Assembly: GCA_002369175.1 (NCBI GenBank)
Contig: DFES01000152.1
Coordinates: forward strand, 6,812-38,749
Direction: 5' to 3'
Origin: Selenomonadaceae bacterium UBA3796
Lineage (GTDB): Bacteria; Bacillota; Negativicutes; Selenomonadales; Selenomonadaceae
DNA: 31,938 bases
The translations under genes and the position numbers were made by a program. The notes beneath the pieces were generated by a model that worked only from the letters and a program-made list of their open reading frames with translations, ran no database searches and had not been told where the DNA came from. This document shows, piece by piece, positions 22,413 through 30,482 of the stretch; the first letter of the stretch is position 1, and every line of letters begins with the position of its first letter.

Positions 22413-23684
22413 GTGAAAAACTTTAAGCTCTTGTGTATTCTCTGTTTGGTGGTTGTTTTTGCTCTTGTGCCGGGAATGCCTTTGACAGCGTATGGACAGG
22501 CATATACCCTGGAGAAGGTTTTGGTGCTGAGCCGCCATAATATCCGCGCTCCTCTGGCCGGGCGGGATTCCCTGTTGGGGCGGATCACGCCTCACACGTG
22601 GTTTCCGTGGCAGGTGAACCCGGGGGAGCTTTCCCCCAGAGGAGGAGCGCTGGAAACCCTGATGGGCGCTTACTTTGGACAGTGGCTGGAGGCGGAGGGG
22701 CTGCTTTCCACCCGGGAAACTCCTTTGCCGGAGGAAGTGCGTTTTTACTCCAATTCCTTCCAGCGTACGATTTCCACGGCGCGCCACTTTGCTGCCGGTA
22801 TGTTCCCCGTGTCCGATATAAGCATTGAGCATCACTATGATGTAAACACGGCGGATCCTGTATTCCTGTCCCCGATTCCCACCGACAACGAGGCCTTTCT
22901 CCGGAGGGCGGAAGAGGAACTCCGTGCCATGGAAGCCGAAAGGTCTTTGGAAGAAAGAGTGGCAAAGGGATGTGCACTGGTGGAACAGGTTTTGGATTTT
23001 GACCGGTCGGACTATGCCGCGCAGAAAGGCATCGCTGCCTTTCCCACGAATGATATCCGAGTGGTCATACGGGATGGGTATTATACGATAAAAGGATCCA
23101 TGGATCCGGCTCTGCGCGCAAGCGATGCCCTTGTTCTTCAATACTACGAGGAGCAGGATCCATGGAAGGCGGCTTTTGGCCATGCCCTTTCCTGGGAGGA
23201 ATGGACGGAGATTGCCCGAGTCAAGGCAGTGGGTGTGGACGCTCTCTATGAGCTTCCCACGATTTCTGCCGTGCTTGCCAATCCTCTTCTGAAGGTCATG
23301 GGGGAAGAACTCGCCCTTTCCGGCCGCAAGTTGACATTTCTCTGCGGCCATGATGTGAATCTTGCGGAGGTCATTACGGTCTTGGGGGCGGAGAACTACG
23401 CGCTTCCGAACACCATTGAGGAGAAAACTCCCATCGGAGCCAAACTTGTCATAGAGAAAAGGCGGGGCGAAGACGGAGCAGAATATGCCCGGATTTCCCT
23501 CATCTACGCCAGTACGGAGGATCTTCGTCAGAGAAACCTTTTGACGCCCGACCATCCTCCCTGCATTTTCCCGTTGCAGCTGAAGGGACTGCAGGCAAAC
23601 GAAGATGGATACTATTCCTTCGCTGAAATCCGGCAGAGGATAGATGAGGCAATCCGGAGGGGAGAGGAGCTGGGACAGCAATGA
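22413..23684 (+). CDS. Histidine acid phosphatase, glucose-1-phosphatase-like, secreted
   Basis: 423 aa starting at GTG 22413 (AGGAGGGGG upstream). A signal peptide covers about residues 1-29 (FKLLCILCLVVVFALVPGMPL then AYGQA). The catalytic motif is SRHNIRAPL at residues 40-48, with Asn where acid phosphatases and phytases usually have Gly. The same RHN variant is known from E. coli glucose-1-phosphatase Agp. Other shared features are SPRGGALETLMGAYFGQWL, the SFQRTISTARHFAAG Arg, and the C-terminal proton donor GHD at 312-314. It is predicted to be periplasmic and to release phosphate from sugar phosphates or inositol phosphates. The stop overlaps the SorC-type regulator start by 4 bp. Confidence 0.88.
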   Translation: MKNFKLLCILCLVVVFALVPGMPLTAYGQAYTLEKVLVLSRHNIRAPLAGRDSLLGRITPHTWFPWQVNPGELSPRGGALETLMGAYFGQWLEAEGLLSTRETPLPEEVRFYSNSFQRTISTARHFAAGMFPVSDISIEHHYDVNTADPVFLSPIPTDNEAFLRRAEEELRAMEAERSLEERVAKGCALVEQVLDFDRSDYAAQKGIAAFPTNDIRVVIRDGYYTIKGSMDPALRASDALVLQYYEEQDPWKAAFGHALSWEEWTEIARVKAVGVDALYELPTISAVLANPLLKVMGEELALSGRKLTFLCGHDVNLAEVITVLGAENYALPNTIEEKTPIGAKLVIEKRRGEDGAEYARISLIYASTEDLRQRNLLTPDHPPCIFPLQLKGLQANEDGYYSFAEIRQRIDEAIRRGEELGQQ

Positions 23685-24667
23685 AGAAGCTGGTGGATGA
23701 TGTCCGGCTGATCTTCAAGTGCTGCTGTTTATACTATCAGGACGGACTCGGTCAGCAGGAGATCTGCCAGAGGCTCGGGATATCCCGCCCGACGGTTTCC
23801 CGCATGCTGAGTTTGGGCAGAGAGCGGGGCATTGTGCGCATTGAGCTCCGGAATCCGGATAATGAGATGTTTGGGCAGATGGAGCAGGATATGGAAAAAA
23901 CTTTCCATCTGCAGGAAGTCGTTATTGTCCAGTCCAGTCCCTTGCAGCAGGAGAAACAGGAGGAGACCCGATCGCAGACGGATATCGGCAGGGCGGCTCT
24001 TCAATTTCTCTCCCGTATTCTGAATGATGGAGACTATGTTGGCGTTTCCATGGGGCTCACGGTACGGAACGTTGTGCAGTCGGATTACCTTATAGACGAG
24101 CGGATACCGTGTACCTTTGTGCCGCTGGTGGGTGGCATAGGAGAGAGCCGTTTGGAGATACACTCCAACTATTTGGTTCAGAAATTTGCATCCCGCTTCG
24201 GCGGCGAGTGCGTCCAGTTCTTCCTTCCGGCGGTTCTGTCCCATAAGGAGGTGCTAGAGGCCATTCTAAAGGAGAGCATGATCCAGAGGGTGTTCAAACT
24301 TTATCGGAAACTGGATGTGGCGGTTCTGGGCATTGGCATTCCACATACGGAATCTTCCACGATTTTTCGGACGGGATATGTGGATCATGATATCCTGGAG
24401 CGTTTCAGCCGGATGAAGGCCGTGGGAGATATTGCTTTGCGTTATTTCGATATCCAGGGGAACACGGAGCCCTTTGACGATTTCAATGAGCGTGTGGCAG
24501 GCATTCCACTGGATCAGCTCAAGAAAGTGCCTCGCCGCATTGGCATTGCCGGCGGAATCCAGAAGTCCGAGGCAGTCCTCGGGGCAATCCGGGGGGGGTA
24601 TATCAACATCCTCATCACGGATATCGACTGCGCCAAGAGAATGATGGAATTGGAAAGAGAAGGATAA
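23681..24667 (+). CDS. SorC/DeoR-type sugar-binding transcriptional regulator
   Basis: 328 aa. The N-terminal helix-turn-helix is at about residues 17-45 (GLGQQEICQRLGISRPTVSR), followed by a large C-terminal sugar-binding domain with the SorC GVSMGLTVRNVV segment near residue 125 and a VPLVGGIGESRLEIHSN loop. Such regulators usually sense phosphorylated sugars. The start codon sits in the phosphatase stop (ATGA), so the two are translationally coupled. A strong promoter for the next gene lies about 35 bp downstream of its stop with A/T-rich inverted sequence in front, so this protein could control the COG4091 gene. That is inferred from position only. Confidence 0.9.
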   Translation: MKKLVDDVRLIFKCCCLYYQDGLGQQEICQRLGISRPTVSRMLSLGRERGIVRIELRNPDNEMFGQMEQDMEKTFHLQEVVIVQSSPLQQEKQEETRSQTDIGRAALQFLSRILNDGDYVGVSMGLTVRNVVQSDYLIDERIPCTFVPLVGGIGESRLEIHSNYLVQKFASRFGGECVQFFLPAVLSHKEVLEAILKESMIQRVFKLYRKLDVAVLGIGIPHTESSTIFRTGYVDHDILERFSRMKAVGDIALRYFDIQGNTEPFDDFNERVAGIPLDQLKKVPRRIGIAGGIQKSEAVLGAIRGGYINILITDIDCAKRMMELEREG

Positions 24668-24701
24668 TATGATATTTTTACATTTGTTCAGAAAAAACAT
24701 A

Positions 24702-24730
24702 TTGAAAAAATAATACCGAGGTGCTATACT
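24702..24730 (+). promoter_or_regulatory. Promoter of the COG4091-family gene
   Basis: A -35 TTGAAA (24702-24707), 17-bp spacer and extended -10 TGC-TATACT (24725-24730). Just upstream, TGTT(24685)...AACA(24699) half-sites spaced by A-rich sequence could bind the adjacent regulator. A 9-bp direct repeat TTTCATAGT (24766-24774 and 24780-24788) lies in the leader. Confidence 0.8.
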
Positions 24731-24807
24731 GAGAACGTGAAATGAGAAAGGGGACCCGTCAAGGCTTTCATAGTCGGGGTTTCATAGTTCAAGGGAGGAA
24801 AAGGAAT

Positions 24808-26130
24808 ATGCTGAACATGGATATGAAGTTGGCAAAACGTGAAGAGGAGGGCAAGATCATCCGCACGGGCATCGTGGGCGCAGGTCAGATGGGGCGCGGC
24901 ATGGTCACTCAGATGGTGCTGATGAAGGGCATCATGCCTGCCATTGTCTCCGACATCAAGTTTGAGAATGTCATCAACGCATTCCATTATGCCGGCGTAA
25001 AGGATGAGGATATCGCCAAGGCAAATACCCTGGAGGAAGCCAACAAGTTCATGGAAATGGGCAAGTACGTCGCAACGGAGAATTCGGATCTCATCGCCCA
25101 GGCAAATCTCGTGGAGTGTGCCATCGACGTGACGGGTGTTCCCGAAGTCGGCGTGAAGATTGCCACGGACGCACTGAAGAACCACAAGCACGTGGTGATG
25201 ATGGACGTGGAGACGGATGTGGTCATCGGCTCTTGGCTCAAGAAGCTGGGCGATGAAAACGGCGTTATCTACACGGGCTCCGCAGGTGACGAACCCGGAG
25301 CTGTCATGGAACTCTATTCCTTTGCTCGTGCCATGGGCATGCAGGTAAAGGTCATGGGCAAGGGCAAGAACAATAAGTTGGACTATGACTGCAACCCCGA
25401 CACGGTTCTTGAGGAGGCAACCCGCCGCAGGATGAGTCCCCGCATGCTCTGCTCCTTCAAGGATGGCACGAAGACCATGGTGGAGATGACGGCTATGTCG
25501 AATGCCACGGGCCTCATCCCGGATGTCATCGGCGGTCATGGCCCCGCAGCATCCCCTGCAGAGCGCTGCAAGGAGCTCAACAGCATCTTCCGCCTCAAGA
25601 AGGACGGCGGTATTCTCAACAAGCATGGTGTTGTGGAGTATGTCAACGGCGTTGCTCCCGGTGTTTTCGTGACGGTGGCTACGGAGAATGAGGAGATTGC
25701 CTACCAGATGCAGTATCTCAGCATGGGCCCGGGCCCGCTCTGGACCCTCTATCGTCCGTACCATCTCTGCAATCTTGAGACTCCCTTGACGGTTGCAAAG
25801 GCGGTCATCGACAACGAGCCCAGCATCATTCCCATTGCAGGCCCTGTCAGTGAGTGCATCACCGTGGCGAAGAAGGATCTCAAGGCAGGGGAGACCATCG
25901 ACGGCATCGGCGGCTATACCACTTATGGCTCCATTGCAACGGCAGAGGAGACCTATGAGAAGGGGTATGTCGTTTATGGCCTCATCAACAAGAAGGCAAA
26001 GATGCTCAAGGATGCCAAGAAGGGACAGCTCCTGACCCTTGACATGGTAGAGCTTGACACCTCAACGCAGCTCTACAAGACCCGCAAGGAGCAGGATGCC
26101 ATGTACAACAATGGCTATCAACTGAAATAA
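24808..26130 (+). CDS. NAD(P)-dependent oxidoreductase with C-terminal SAF domain (COG4091; DRL-like, homoserine-dehydrogenase-like)
   Basis: 440 aa. The N-terminal Rossmann fold has TGIVGAGQMGRGM (GxGxxG at residues 24-29), followed by a homoserine-dehydrogenase-like body (SDLIAQANLVECAIDVTGVP, VVMMDVETDVVIG). The C-terminal SAF-type domain at about 335-410 includes PVSECITVAKKDLKAGETID. This two-domain layout is that of COG4091, which includes DRL, the alternative 1-deoxyxylulose-5-phosphate reductoisomerase described from Brucella, but also members of other function. GGAGG lies about eight bases before ATG 24808. It has its own promoter and terminator. The SorC-type neighbour instead suggests sugar or polyol metabolism. 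DXP reduction is a hypothesis here. Confidence 0.85.
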   Translation: MLNMDMKLAKREEEGKIIRTGIVGAGQMGRGMVTQMVLMKGIMPAIVSDIKFENVINAFHYAGVKDEDIAKANTLEEANKFMEMGKYVATENSDLIAQANLVECAIDVTGVPEVGVKIATDALKNHKHVVMMDVETDVVIGSWLKKLGDENGVIYTGSAGDEPGAVMELYSFARAMGMQVKVMGKGKNNKLDYDCNPDTVLEEATRRRMSPRMLCSFKDGTKTMVEMTAMSNATGLIPDVIGGHGPAASPAERCKELNSIFRLKKDGGILNKHGVVEYVNGVAPGVFVTVATENEEIAYQMQYLSMGPGPLWTLYRPYHLCNLETPLTVAKAVIDNEPSIIPIAGPVSECITVAKKDLKAGETIDGIGGYTTYGSIATAEETYEKGYVVYGLINKKAKMLKDAKKGQLLTLDMVELDTSTQLYKTRKEQDAMYNNGYQLK

Positions 26131-26150
26131 GAACTGCCATGAGACAGGAG

Positions 26151-26185
26151 ATGTCCCCCACCGATAGAGGTTGGGGGGCATTTTT
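26151..26185 (+). terminator. Rho-independent terminator after the COG4091 gene
   Basis: A 10-bp stem (26151-26160 with 26172-26181, one wobble) and five T residues lie 20 bp after the stop. The rest of the 230-bp gap to the next gene shows only a small hairpin (CTTTCG/CGAAAG, 26298-26313) and no clear promoter. Confidence 0.85.
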
Positions 26186-26362
26186 GGTGTGCCGATACCG
26201 GGTACTCGCAACGATACAACATATCACGGAACGTTCGCCGGAGGTGCGATTTCCTGTCCGATTGTCAAGTCGTTGGGGGAAAAGCAGGATTTTACCCTTT
26301 CGATGGCGAAAGAGTAGGAATAAATAGAAAGGCAGAGAGAAAGAGAAGAGGAAGAATGCGCA

Positions 26363-28111
26363 ATGGAACGACCAAAGCACACCATTCAGCGTCTTTTTTT
26401 GATGAACGTACTTATCCTTGTGGCAGTGCTGCTGGCACTGCAGGCCGTTCTGAATGTTTCCCAGATCCGGAACGGCATGGAGCAGCAGGTTAGGGAAAAA
26501 CTCTGTACACAGGCAGAGGCGATTGTGGGGAGGATTAACCAGCGGTTTTCCAGCTTCAAACTCAAAGCCGAGGGTGTTGCTCTTGCTGCCACGAGCCTGC
26601 CCCATTATGAGGAAAAAACGTTGTACAGCATCCTGTCCAATCACATTCTGTCGGATACCATGATTGTCGGTGGAGGGTTCTGGTTGGCACCTCATGTTTA
26701 TGATCCGGAGAAAAAATTCTTTTGCGGTTACTGTGATGTCGATGCGGAGGGCACCTTTCGGATCGAGGCGGGATATACGGATGGGAGTTACGATTACACC
26801 AGAACAGAATGGTATCAGAGCGGCGTGCGGAGCATACACGGAGCTTCCTGGTGCGGTCCCTACCGCGATGAAGTGACAGGAGTGACCATGATCACCAGTA
26901 CCTGCGGCCTGTGGAAGAATGGCAAAGTGGAGGGCTGCGTTACGCTGGACATCGGTTTGGGGGAGGTCGAGCAGTATATTCATGGGATCCGCGTTGGGGA
27001 AAGTGGATATGCTTTCCTGCTTCAGCAGAATGGTCAAATGATCGGCTCGGGGGATAAAACGAAATTTCCGGACAGGATCACGGATGCTGACTACCCCGGC
27101 ATCGCAGAGATCGGGAGAGAAATTCTTGCTTCTTCCGAGCTTGCCGTGTATGAAGTCGATGTATACGGTACGTACGCTTATATTATCGCTGCTCCCGTGA
27201 ACGTCGAAGGCATCCGGCTCGTTCTCGTGGCTCCGAAGGCTGACTACGTTGGGGTCATACACCGCTACATCATCCTGACCTTTGCTATGGTGCTGGTCGT
27301 CACGCTGGCCTTGGTATTTGCCATCCGCTCCCTGTTCCAGCATCTCATCTATCGTCCCATCCGGGAACTTGTGGCTGCTTCCGATCAAATCGCTTTGGGA
27401 AGGATGGCGGAGATTCATACGGAAAAACGGGATGAACTCGGCTATCTGGCAAGCTCCTTTCAGAATATGTCCAAAAAACTTCGGGAACGCAATTTTTTGC
27501 TCAGGGAGCAGTACCATCTTCTTGAGGACAGAAACCGCGCATTGGAAGAAGCTCTTGCCAATGTTGAGAGTATGCGGGTTTCCCGGGACAGCTACAAAAT
27601 GGAATCGGAAACGGACAAGCTTACGAGCCTTTTGAACAAGGCATCGACAAGGCGCATGGCGGAGGAACTGCTGGCTCAGCTTCCGGAGGGGAAGCTGGCC
27701 GCACTCTATATCCTGGATTTGGATCACTTCAAGGAAGCGAACGATACATATGGTCATCAATATGGCGATCTAGTTCTCCAGGGCTTTGCCGGGGAGCTGA
27801 AACGCTCTTTCCGCCCCACGGATGTGATCGGGCGTTTCGGCGGAGATGAGTTTGTTGTCCTGTTGTCTCCTCTTCCCGGGCGGGAGATTGTCGAGAAGAA
27901 GGCACATCACCTCCTTTGCGTGGCACGGAATCTTCAGGCAGATGGAAGGAATGCAGGCATCACCGTCAGTATCGGTATCGCATTGGCGCCCCTCCAGGGC
28001 AGTTCTTACGATGAATTGTTTCAGGCTGCGGATCGGTGTCTATACAAAGTGAAGGAAGATGGGCGTGACGGCTATTGCATCAATCTGGAGGAGCCGTTGC
28101 ATCCTCAATAA
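26363..28111 (+). CDS. Membrane diguanylate cyclase: Cache sensor, HAMP, GGDEF
   Basis: 582 aa. TM1 is at about residues 12-33, a periplasmic dCache_1-type domain at about 40-290 (TRTEWYQSGVRS, WCGPYRDEVTGV), TM2 at about 296-317 (FAMVLVVTLALVFAIRSLF) and HAMP near 320-372. A short coiled coil leads to the GGDEF domain from about residue 415 (TDKLTSLLNKASTRRM). The active site is RFGGDEF at about residue 493 with the product-inhibition site RPTD five residues before it, so the protein should make cyclic di-GMP and be feedback-inhibited. No EAL domain is present. It is convergent with the chemoreceptor at 28181, with a shared terminator between them. Confidence 0.95.
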   Translation: MERPKHTIQRLFLMNVLILVAVLLALQAVLNVSQIRNGMEQQVREKLCTQAEAIVGRINQRFSSFKLKAEGVALAATSLPHYEEKTLYSILSNHILSDTMIVGGGFWLAPHVYDPEKKFFCGYCDVDAEGTFRIEAGYTDGSYDYTRTEWYQSGVRSIHGASWCGPYRDEVTGVTMITSTCGLWKNGKVEGCVTLDIGLGEVEQYIHGIRVGESGYAFLLQQNGQMIGSGDKTKFPDRITDADYPGIAEIGREILASSELAVYEVDVYGTYAYIIAAPVNVEGIRLVLVAPKADYVGVIHRYIILTFAMVLVVTLALVFAIRSLFQHLIYRPIRELVAASDQIALGRMAEIHTEKRDELGYLASSFQNMSKKLRERNFLLREQYHLLEDRNRALEEALANVESMRVSRDSYKMESETDKLTSLLNKASTRRMAEELLAQLPEGKLAALYILDLDHFKEANDTYGHQYGDLVLQGFAGELKRSFRPTDVIGRFGGDEFVVLLSPLPGREIVEKKAHHLLCVARNLQADGRNAGITVSIGIALAPLQGSSYDELFQAADRCLYKVKEDGRDGYCINLEEPLHPQ

Positions 28112-28125
28112 AGCAAGAAAGATAA

Positions 28126-28159
28126 AAAACATCCCCGGAAAAGCTTCCGGGGATGTTTT
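28126..28159. terminator. Bidirectional terminator between the diguanylate cyclase and chemoreceptor genes
   Basis: A perfect 15-bp stem (28126-28140 with 28145-28159) with AAGC loop has A and T runs on both flanks, serving both convergent genes. Confidence 0.95.
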
Positions 28160-28180
28160 CTTTGAAAAACGTATGAACTC

Positions 28181-29902
28181 TTAGAATTTGAATTTCTGCA
28201 AGGAACTCTGCAAATCCTGTGCGAGTTTTGCCAAGGAGTCGCTGGCCGATGCGATTTCCTCTGCCGATGCCGATTGCTGCTCGGAGGCGGCGGAGACGCT
28301 CTCCATTTCCGTGGAAACCTTGGCGCTGTTGGCCGAGATGCGGTTCGAGCGATCCTTGATGGTCTGGGTGTTCTGCTTGACGTTGGTAAGTTCCACCGAC
28401 ATATCGCGGGTTCTCTGCATGACACCGTCGGAAGCGGAGCAAATCGTATCGAAGGTAGTCTTGAGTTCCTCAACGGAACGGGTGCCTTCCCTGACAGCAA
28501 CGCTGCCATCGTGCATGGATTTTACGGCATTGTCCGTATCGGTCTGGATGGCACCGATCAGGGACGAGATACGCTGTGCAGCGACCTGGGATTCCTCGGC
28601 GAGTTTTCTGACCTCGTCGGCAACCACGGCGAAGCCGCGACCCTGCTCGCCGGCACGGGCTGCCTCGATGGCTGCGTTGAGGGCGAGGAGGTTGGTCTGG
28701 TCGGCAATGCCGGAAATCGTCTCCACAATCTGGCCGATTTCCTTGGAACGCTGTCCGAGTTTGTCAACAGTGGCGGCGGAGGAATTGACGATGTTCTCGA
28801 CGCTGACGATCTGTCCCACGGCGGCATCAATGGCCTTGCTGCCCGTAATGGCCTGCTGGTTGGAAGCATCTGCCTGCTTGGCAACTTCGGAGGCGGTATC
28901 GTTCAAGCGGTTGATGGAATCCATGGCGTGGTCGATAGCATCCATGGCATCGCCCACTTGCTGCTGCTGTTCCACCACGGCACTGGCGGAGTTTGTAACA
29001 GACTGCGCCACCTGTTCGGAAGCCTGCGCAGACTGGTGAGCGCTGGCGGTGAGTTCCTCGGAGGAGGCGGCCAGTTGCTCTGTGGTGGTGCTGGTCTGGC
29101 GCATGAGCTTGTTGATGGTAGTGCGAAGTTTTGCTACGCTGTGGAGCATGCTGCCAAACTCGTCACTGCGGGTAATGTTGACTGTCTCATCACGGAAGTC
29201 GCCGTCGCTCATCTTGGCGCAGACATACATGACGCGATCAAGAGGTGCAACGATTCCGCGGGTGACGAAGACGACAACAAAGGTGAGGAACACGATGACA
29301 CCGACGCAGACGAGGGTCATGTTGCGGATGGAGGCATTGATGTCCTCACGCCCTTGGTTCAAAGATGCCTGGGCATCCTTGAGGCTCTCTTCCTGGAGTT
29401 TTGCCAAATCTGCATTGATGGCGATGGAATGGGGACGAACCTCACTCTCGTAGTAGTTCATGGCGGCGCGGTCATCGACGCCCTCCGCATAGGCATTCAT
29501 GGTCATGAGGCGGCCAGCATTTGCCTTGTAGATTTTGAACTCATCCTGCATCTTGCTGAAGAGGGCGACCTCTTCGGGCTTGTCGGCGATGATCTTCGCG
29601 TACTCAGCGGCGGCAGCCTCTGCGTCCTTTATGCTCTGCTCGAAGTTGTCCGAGCGGCTCTTGCGGCGGTCCTCAAGGATGGTATAGGGCTGCAGGCAGC
29701 ACTGGACCTGCATGTTGCGGATGTTGTAGCGAACCCGCCCCACATAGTAGATGCTCATGGTGTTCTTGTTGTACAGGAGTTCCAGCCCATCCTGCGCATG
29801 TTCAAGTGCGAAATACCCGATCATGCCGAGGATTACCGTGGCAACGAAAGCCGCAACCCCGATGATGGTTAATTTTGCCGAGACTTTAAGATTATCCAAC
29901 AT
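28181..29902 (-). CDS. Methyl-accepting chemotaxis protein, complete signalling domain
   Basis: 573 aa. TM1 is at about residues 11-33 (LTIIGVAAFVATVILGMIGY). The periplasmic part at about 35-185 is all-helical, of four-helix-bundle type, with a Cys-Cys pair (MQVQCCLQPY). TM2 is at about 190-213, followed by HAMP and a full MCP signalling hairpin including the CheA/CheW tip ADQTNLLALNAAIEAARAGE and GRGFAVVADEVRKLAEES. The ATG at 29902 follows an AGGGG ribosome site. No CheB/CheR-binding pentapeptide is seen at the C-terminus (QKFKF). The gene has a 400-bp upstream gap with several hairpins. Confidence 0.97.
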   Translation of the reverse strand: MLDNLKVSAKLTIIGVAAFVATVILGMIGYFALEHAQDGLELLYNKNTMSIYYVGRVRYNIRNMQVQCCLQPYTILEDRRKSRSDNFEQSIKDAEAAAAEYAKIIADKPEEVALFSKMQDEFKIYKANAGRLMTMNAYAEGVDDRAAMNYYESEVRPHSIAINADLAKLQEESLKDAQASLNQGREDINASIRNMTLVCVGVIVFLTFVVVFVTRGIVAPLDRVMYVCAKMSDGDFRDETVNITRSDEFGSMLHSVAKLRTTINKLMRQTSTTTEQLAASSEELTASAHQSAQASEQVAQSVTNSASAVVEQQQQVGDAMDAIDHAMDSINRLNDTASEVAKQADASNQQAITGSKAIDAAVGQIVSVENIVNSSAATVDKLGQRSKEIGQIVETISGIADQTNLLALNAAIEAARAGEQGRGFAVVADEVRKLAEESQVAAQRISSLIGAIQTDTDNAVKSMHDGSVAVREGTRSVEELKTTFDTICSASDGVMQRTRDMSVELTNVKQNTQTIKDRSNRISANSAKVSTEMESVSAASEQQSASAEEIASASDSLAKLAQDLQSSLQKFKF

Positions 29903-29938
29903 ACTTATGACCCCTCTCTATTTTTTGTGTGCTTCAAT

Positions 29939-30013
29939 GGTCAAAACATGTCCTGCAAGTACCATGCGTTGACCGGGAACGGCTCTTCCCGCCCTTTCCG
30001 CCTATGTTGGCGA
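29939..30013 (-). other. Run of three hairpins in the upstream region of the chemoreceptor gene
   Basis: Within the 413-bp gap 29903-30315, three adjacent inverted repeats lie upstream of the gene on the minus strand. They are GGTCAA-TTGACC (29939-29944/29969-29974) with an inner CATG/CATG, CGGGAA-TTCCCG (29974-29991), and CGCC-GGCG (30000-30012). They could be a structured leader; none matches a cyclic-di-GMP riboswitch consensus I can recall. Another hairpin, CATATGG/CCATATG, is at 30162-30183. No convincing minus-strand promoter or coding region was found in the gap. Confidence 0.4.
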
Positions 30014-30265
30014 CAGCCTGGACATCCCATCCATTCAACCCACCTCGCTTGTAAAAAATGTTCTTGGCCACTGAAGCTCATAATCCAGAAATGCACTTCA
30101 ACGCAAGGAAGATCTGCTGTTTTCAGGTCGTTTTCTTCTCTGCGCACGAAAGATGCAGAACCATATGGAATCTACGCCATATGATTATATGATTCAACAT
30201 TTCAGGGGATTTTCCTTCTCCTTCGACAGATTTTCCGATTTTTTTTTAGAAATGGAAAAAAACTC

Positions 30266-30294
30266 TTTACAAATCCTGCAAAATCGTTTATTAT
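30266..30294 (+). promoter_or_regulatory. tRNA-Pro promoter
   Basis: A -35 TTTACA (30266-30271), 17-bp spacer and -10 TATTAT (30289-30294), 22 bases before the tRNA. Confidence 0.8.
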
Positions 30295-30315
30295 ATATCA
30301 GTACGTTAGGTACGT

Positions 30316-30392
30316 CGGGACGTAGCTCAGCTTGGTAGAGCGCTTTCTTGGGGTGGAAGAGGTCGCAAGTTCAAATCTTGTCGTTCCGACCA
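30316..30392 (+). tRNA. tRNA-Pro (anticodon GGG)
   Basis: 77 bases forming a full cloverleaf. The acceptor CGGGACG pairs with CGTTCCG (one G-T). The D arm is GCTC/GAGC, the anticodon stem CTTTC/GGAAG with a G-T pair, and the loop TTGGGGT, giving anticodon GGG. The T arm includes GTTCAAAT, and CCA is encoded at 30390-30392. It reads CCC and CCU codons. Confidence 0.96.
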
Positions 30393-30412
30393 TTTTTATG
30401 TCTGTAAAAGAT

Positions 30413-30452
30413 AAGATGGTTTTCTGCAAAGAGCAGAAAACCATCTTTTTTT
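30413..30452 (+). terminator. Terminator after tRNA-Pro
   Basis: A perfect 15-bp stem (30413-30427 with 30433-30447) with AAAGA loop and a T run through 30452. It could also slow minus-strand transcription from the YjiH gene. Confidence 0.94.
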
Positions 30453-30464
30453 CTTTGTTGCCGG

Positions 30465-30482
30465 GCTCCCCCCGGGGGGAGC
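30465..30482. repeat. 18-bp perfect palindrome touching the stop codon of the YjiH-family gene
   Basis: GCTCCCCCC followed directly by GGGGGGAGC has no loop of its own, so the central bases must open to fold. It may be part of the minus-strand terminator, though no T run follows on that strand. Confidence 0.5.

Noticed and set aside
26139..26327. Small open frame of 62 codons after the COG4091 gene
   Set aside because: It runs through the terminator stem, is rich in Arg and Trp, and has no convincing ribosome site.
28274..29872. Long plus-strand open frame opposite the chemoreceptor
   Set aside because: Gly/Asp/Val-rich shadow of the repetitive coiled-coil coding sequence; the minus-strand gene is certain.
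29939..30013. Cyclic-di-GMP-I riboswitch upstream of the chemoreceptor
   Set aside because: The hairpins do not fit the conserved loop and receptor sequences of that class as I know them; left as an undefined leader structure.
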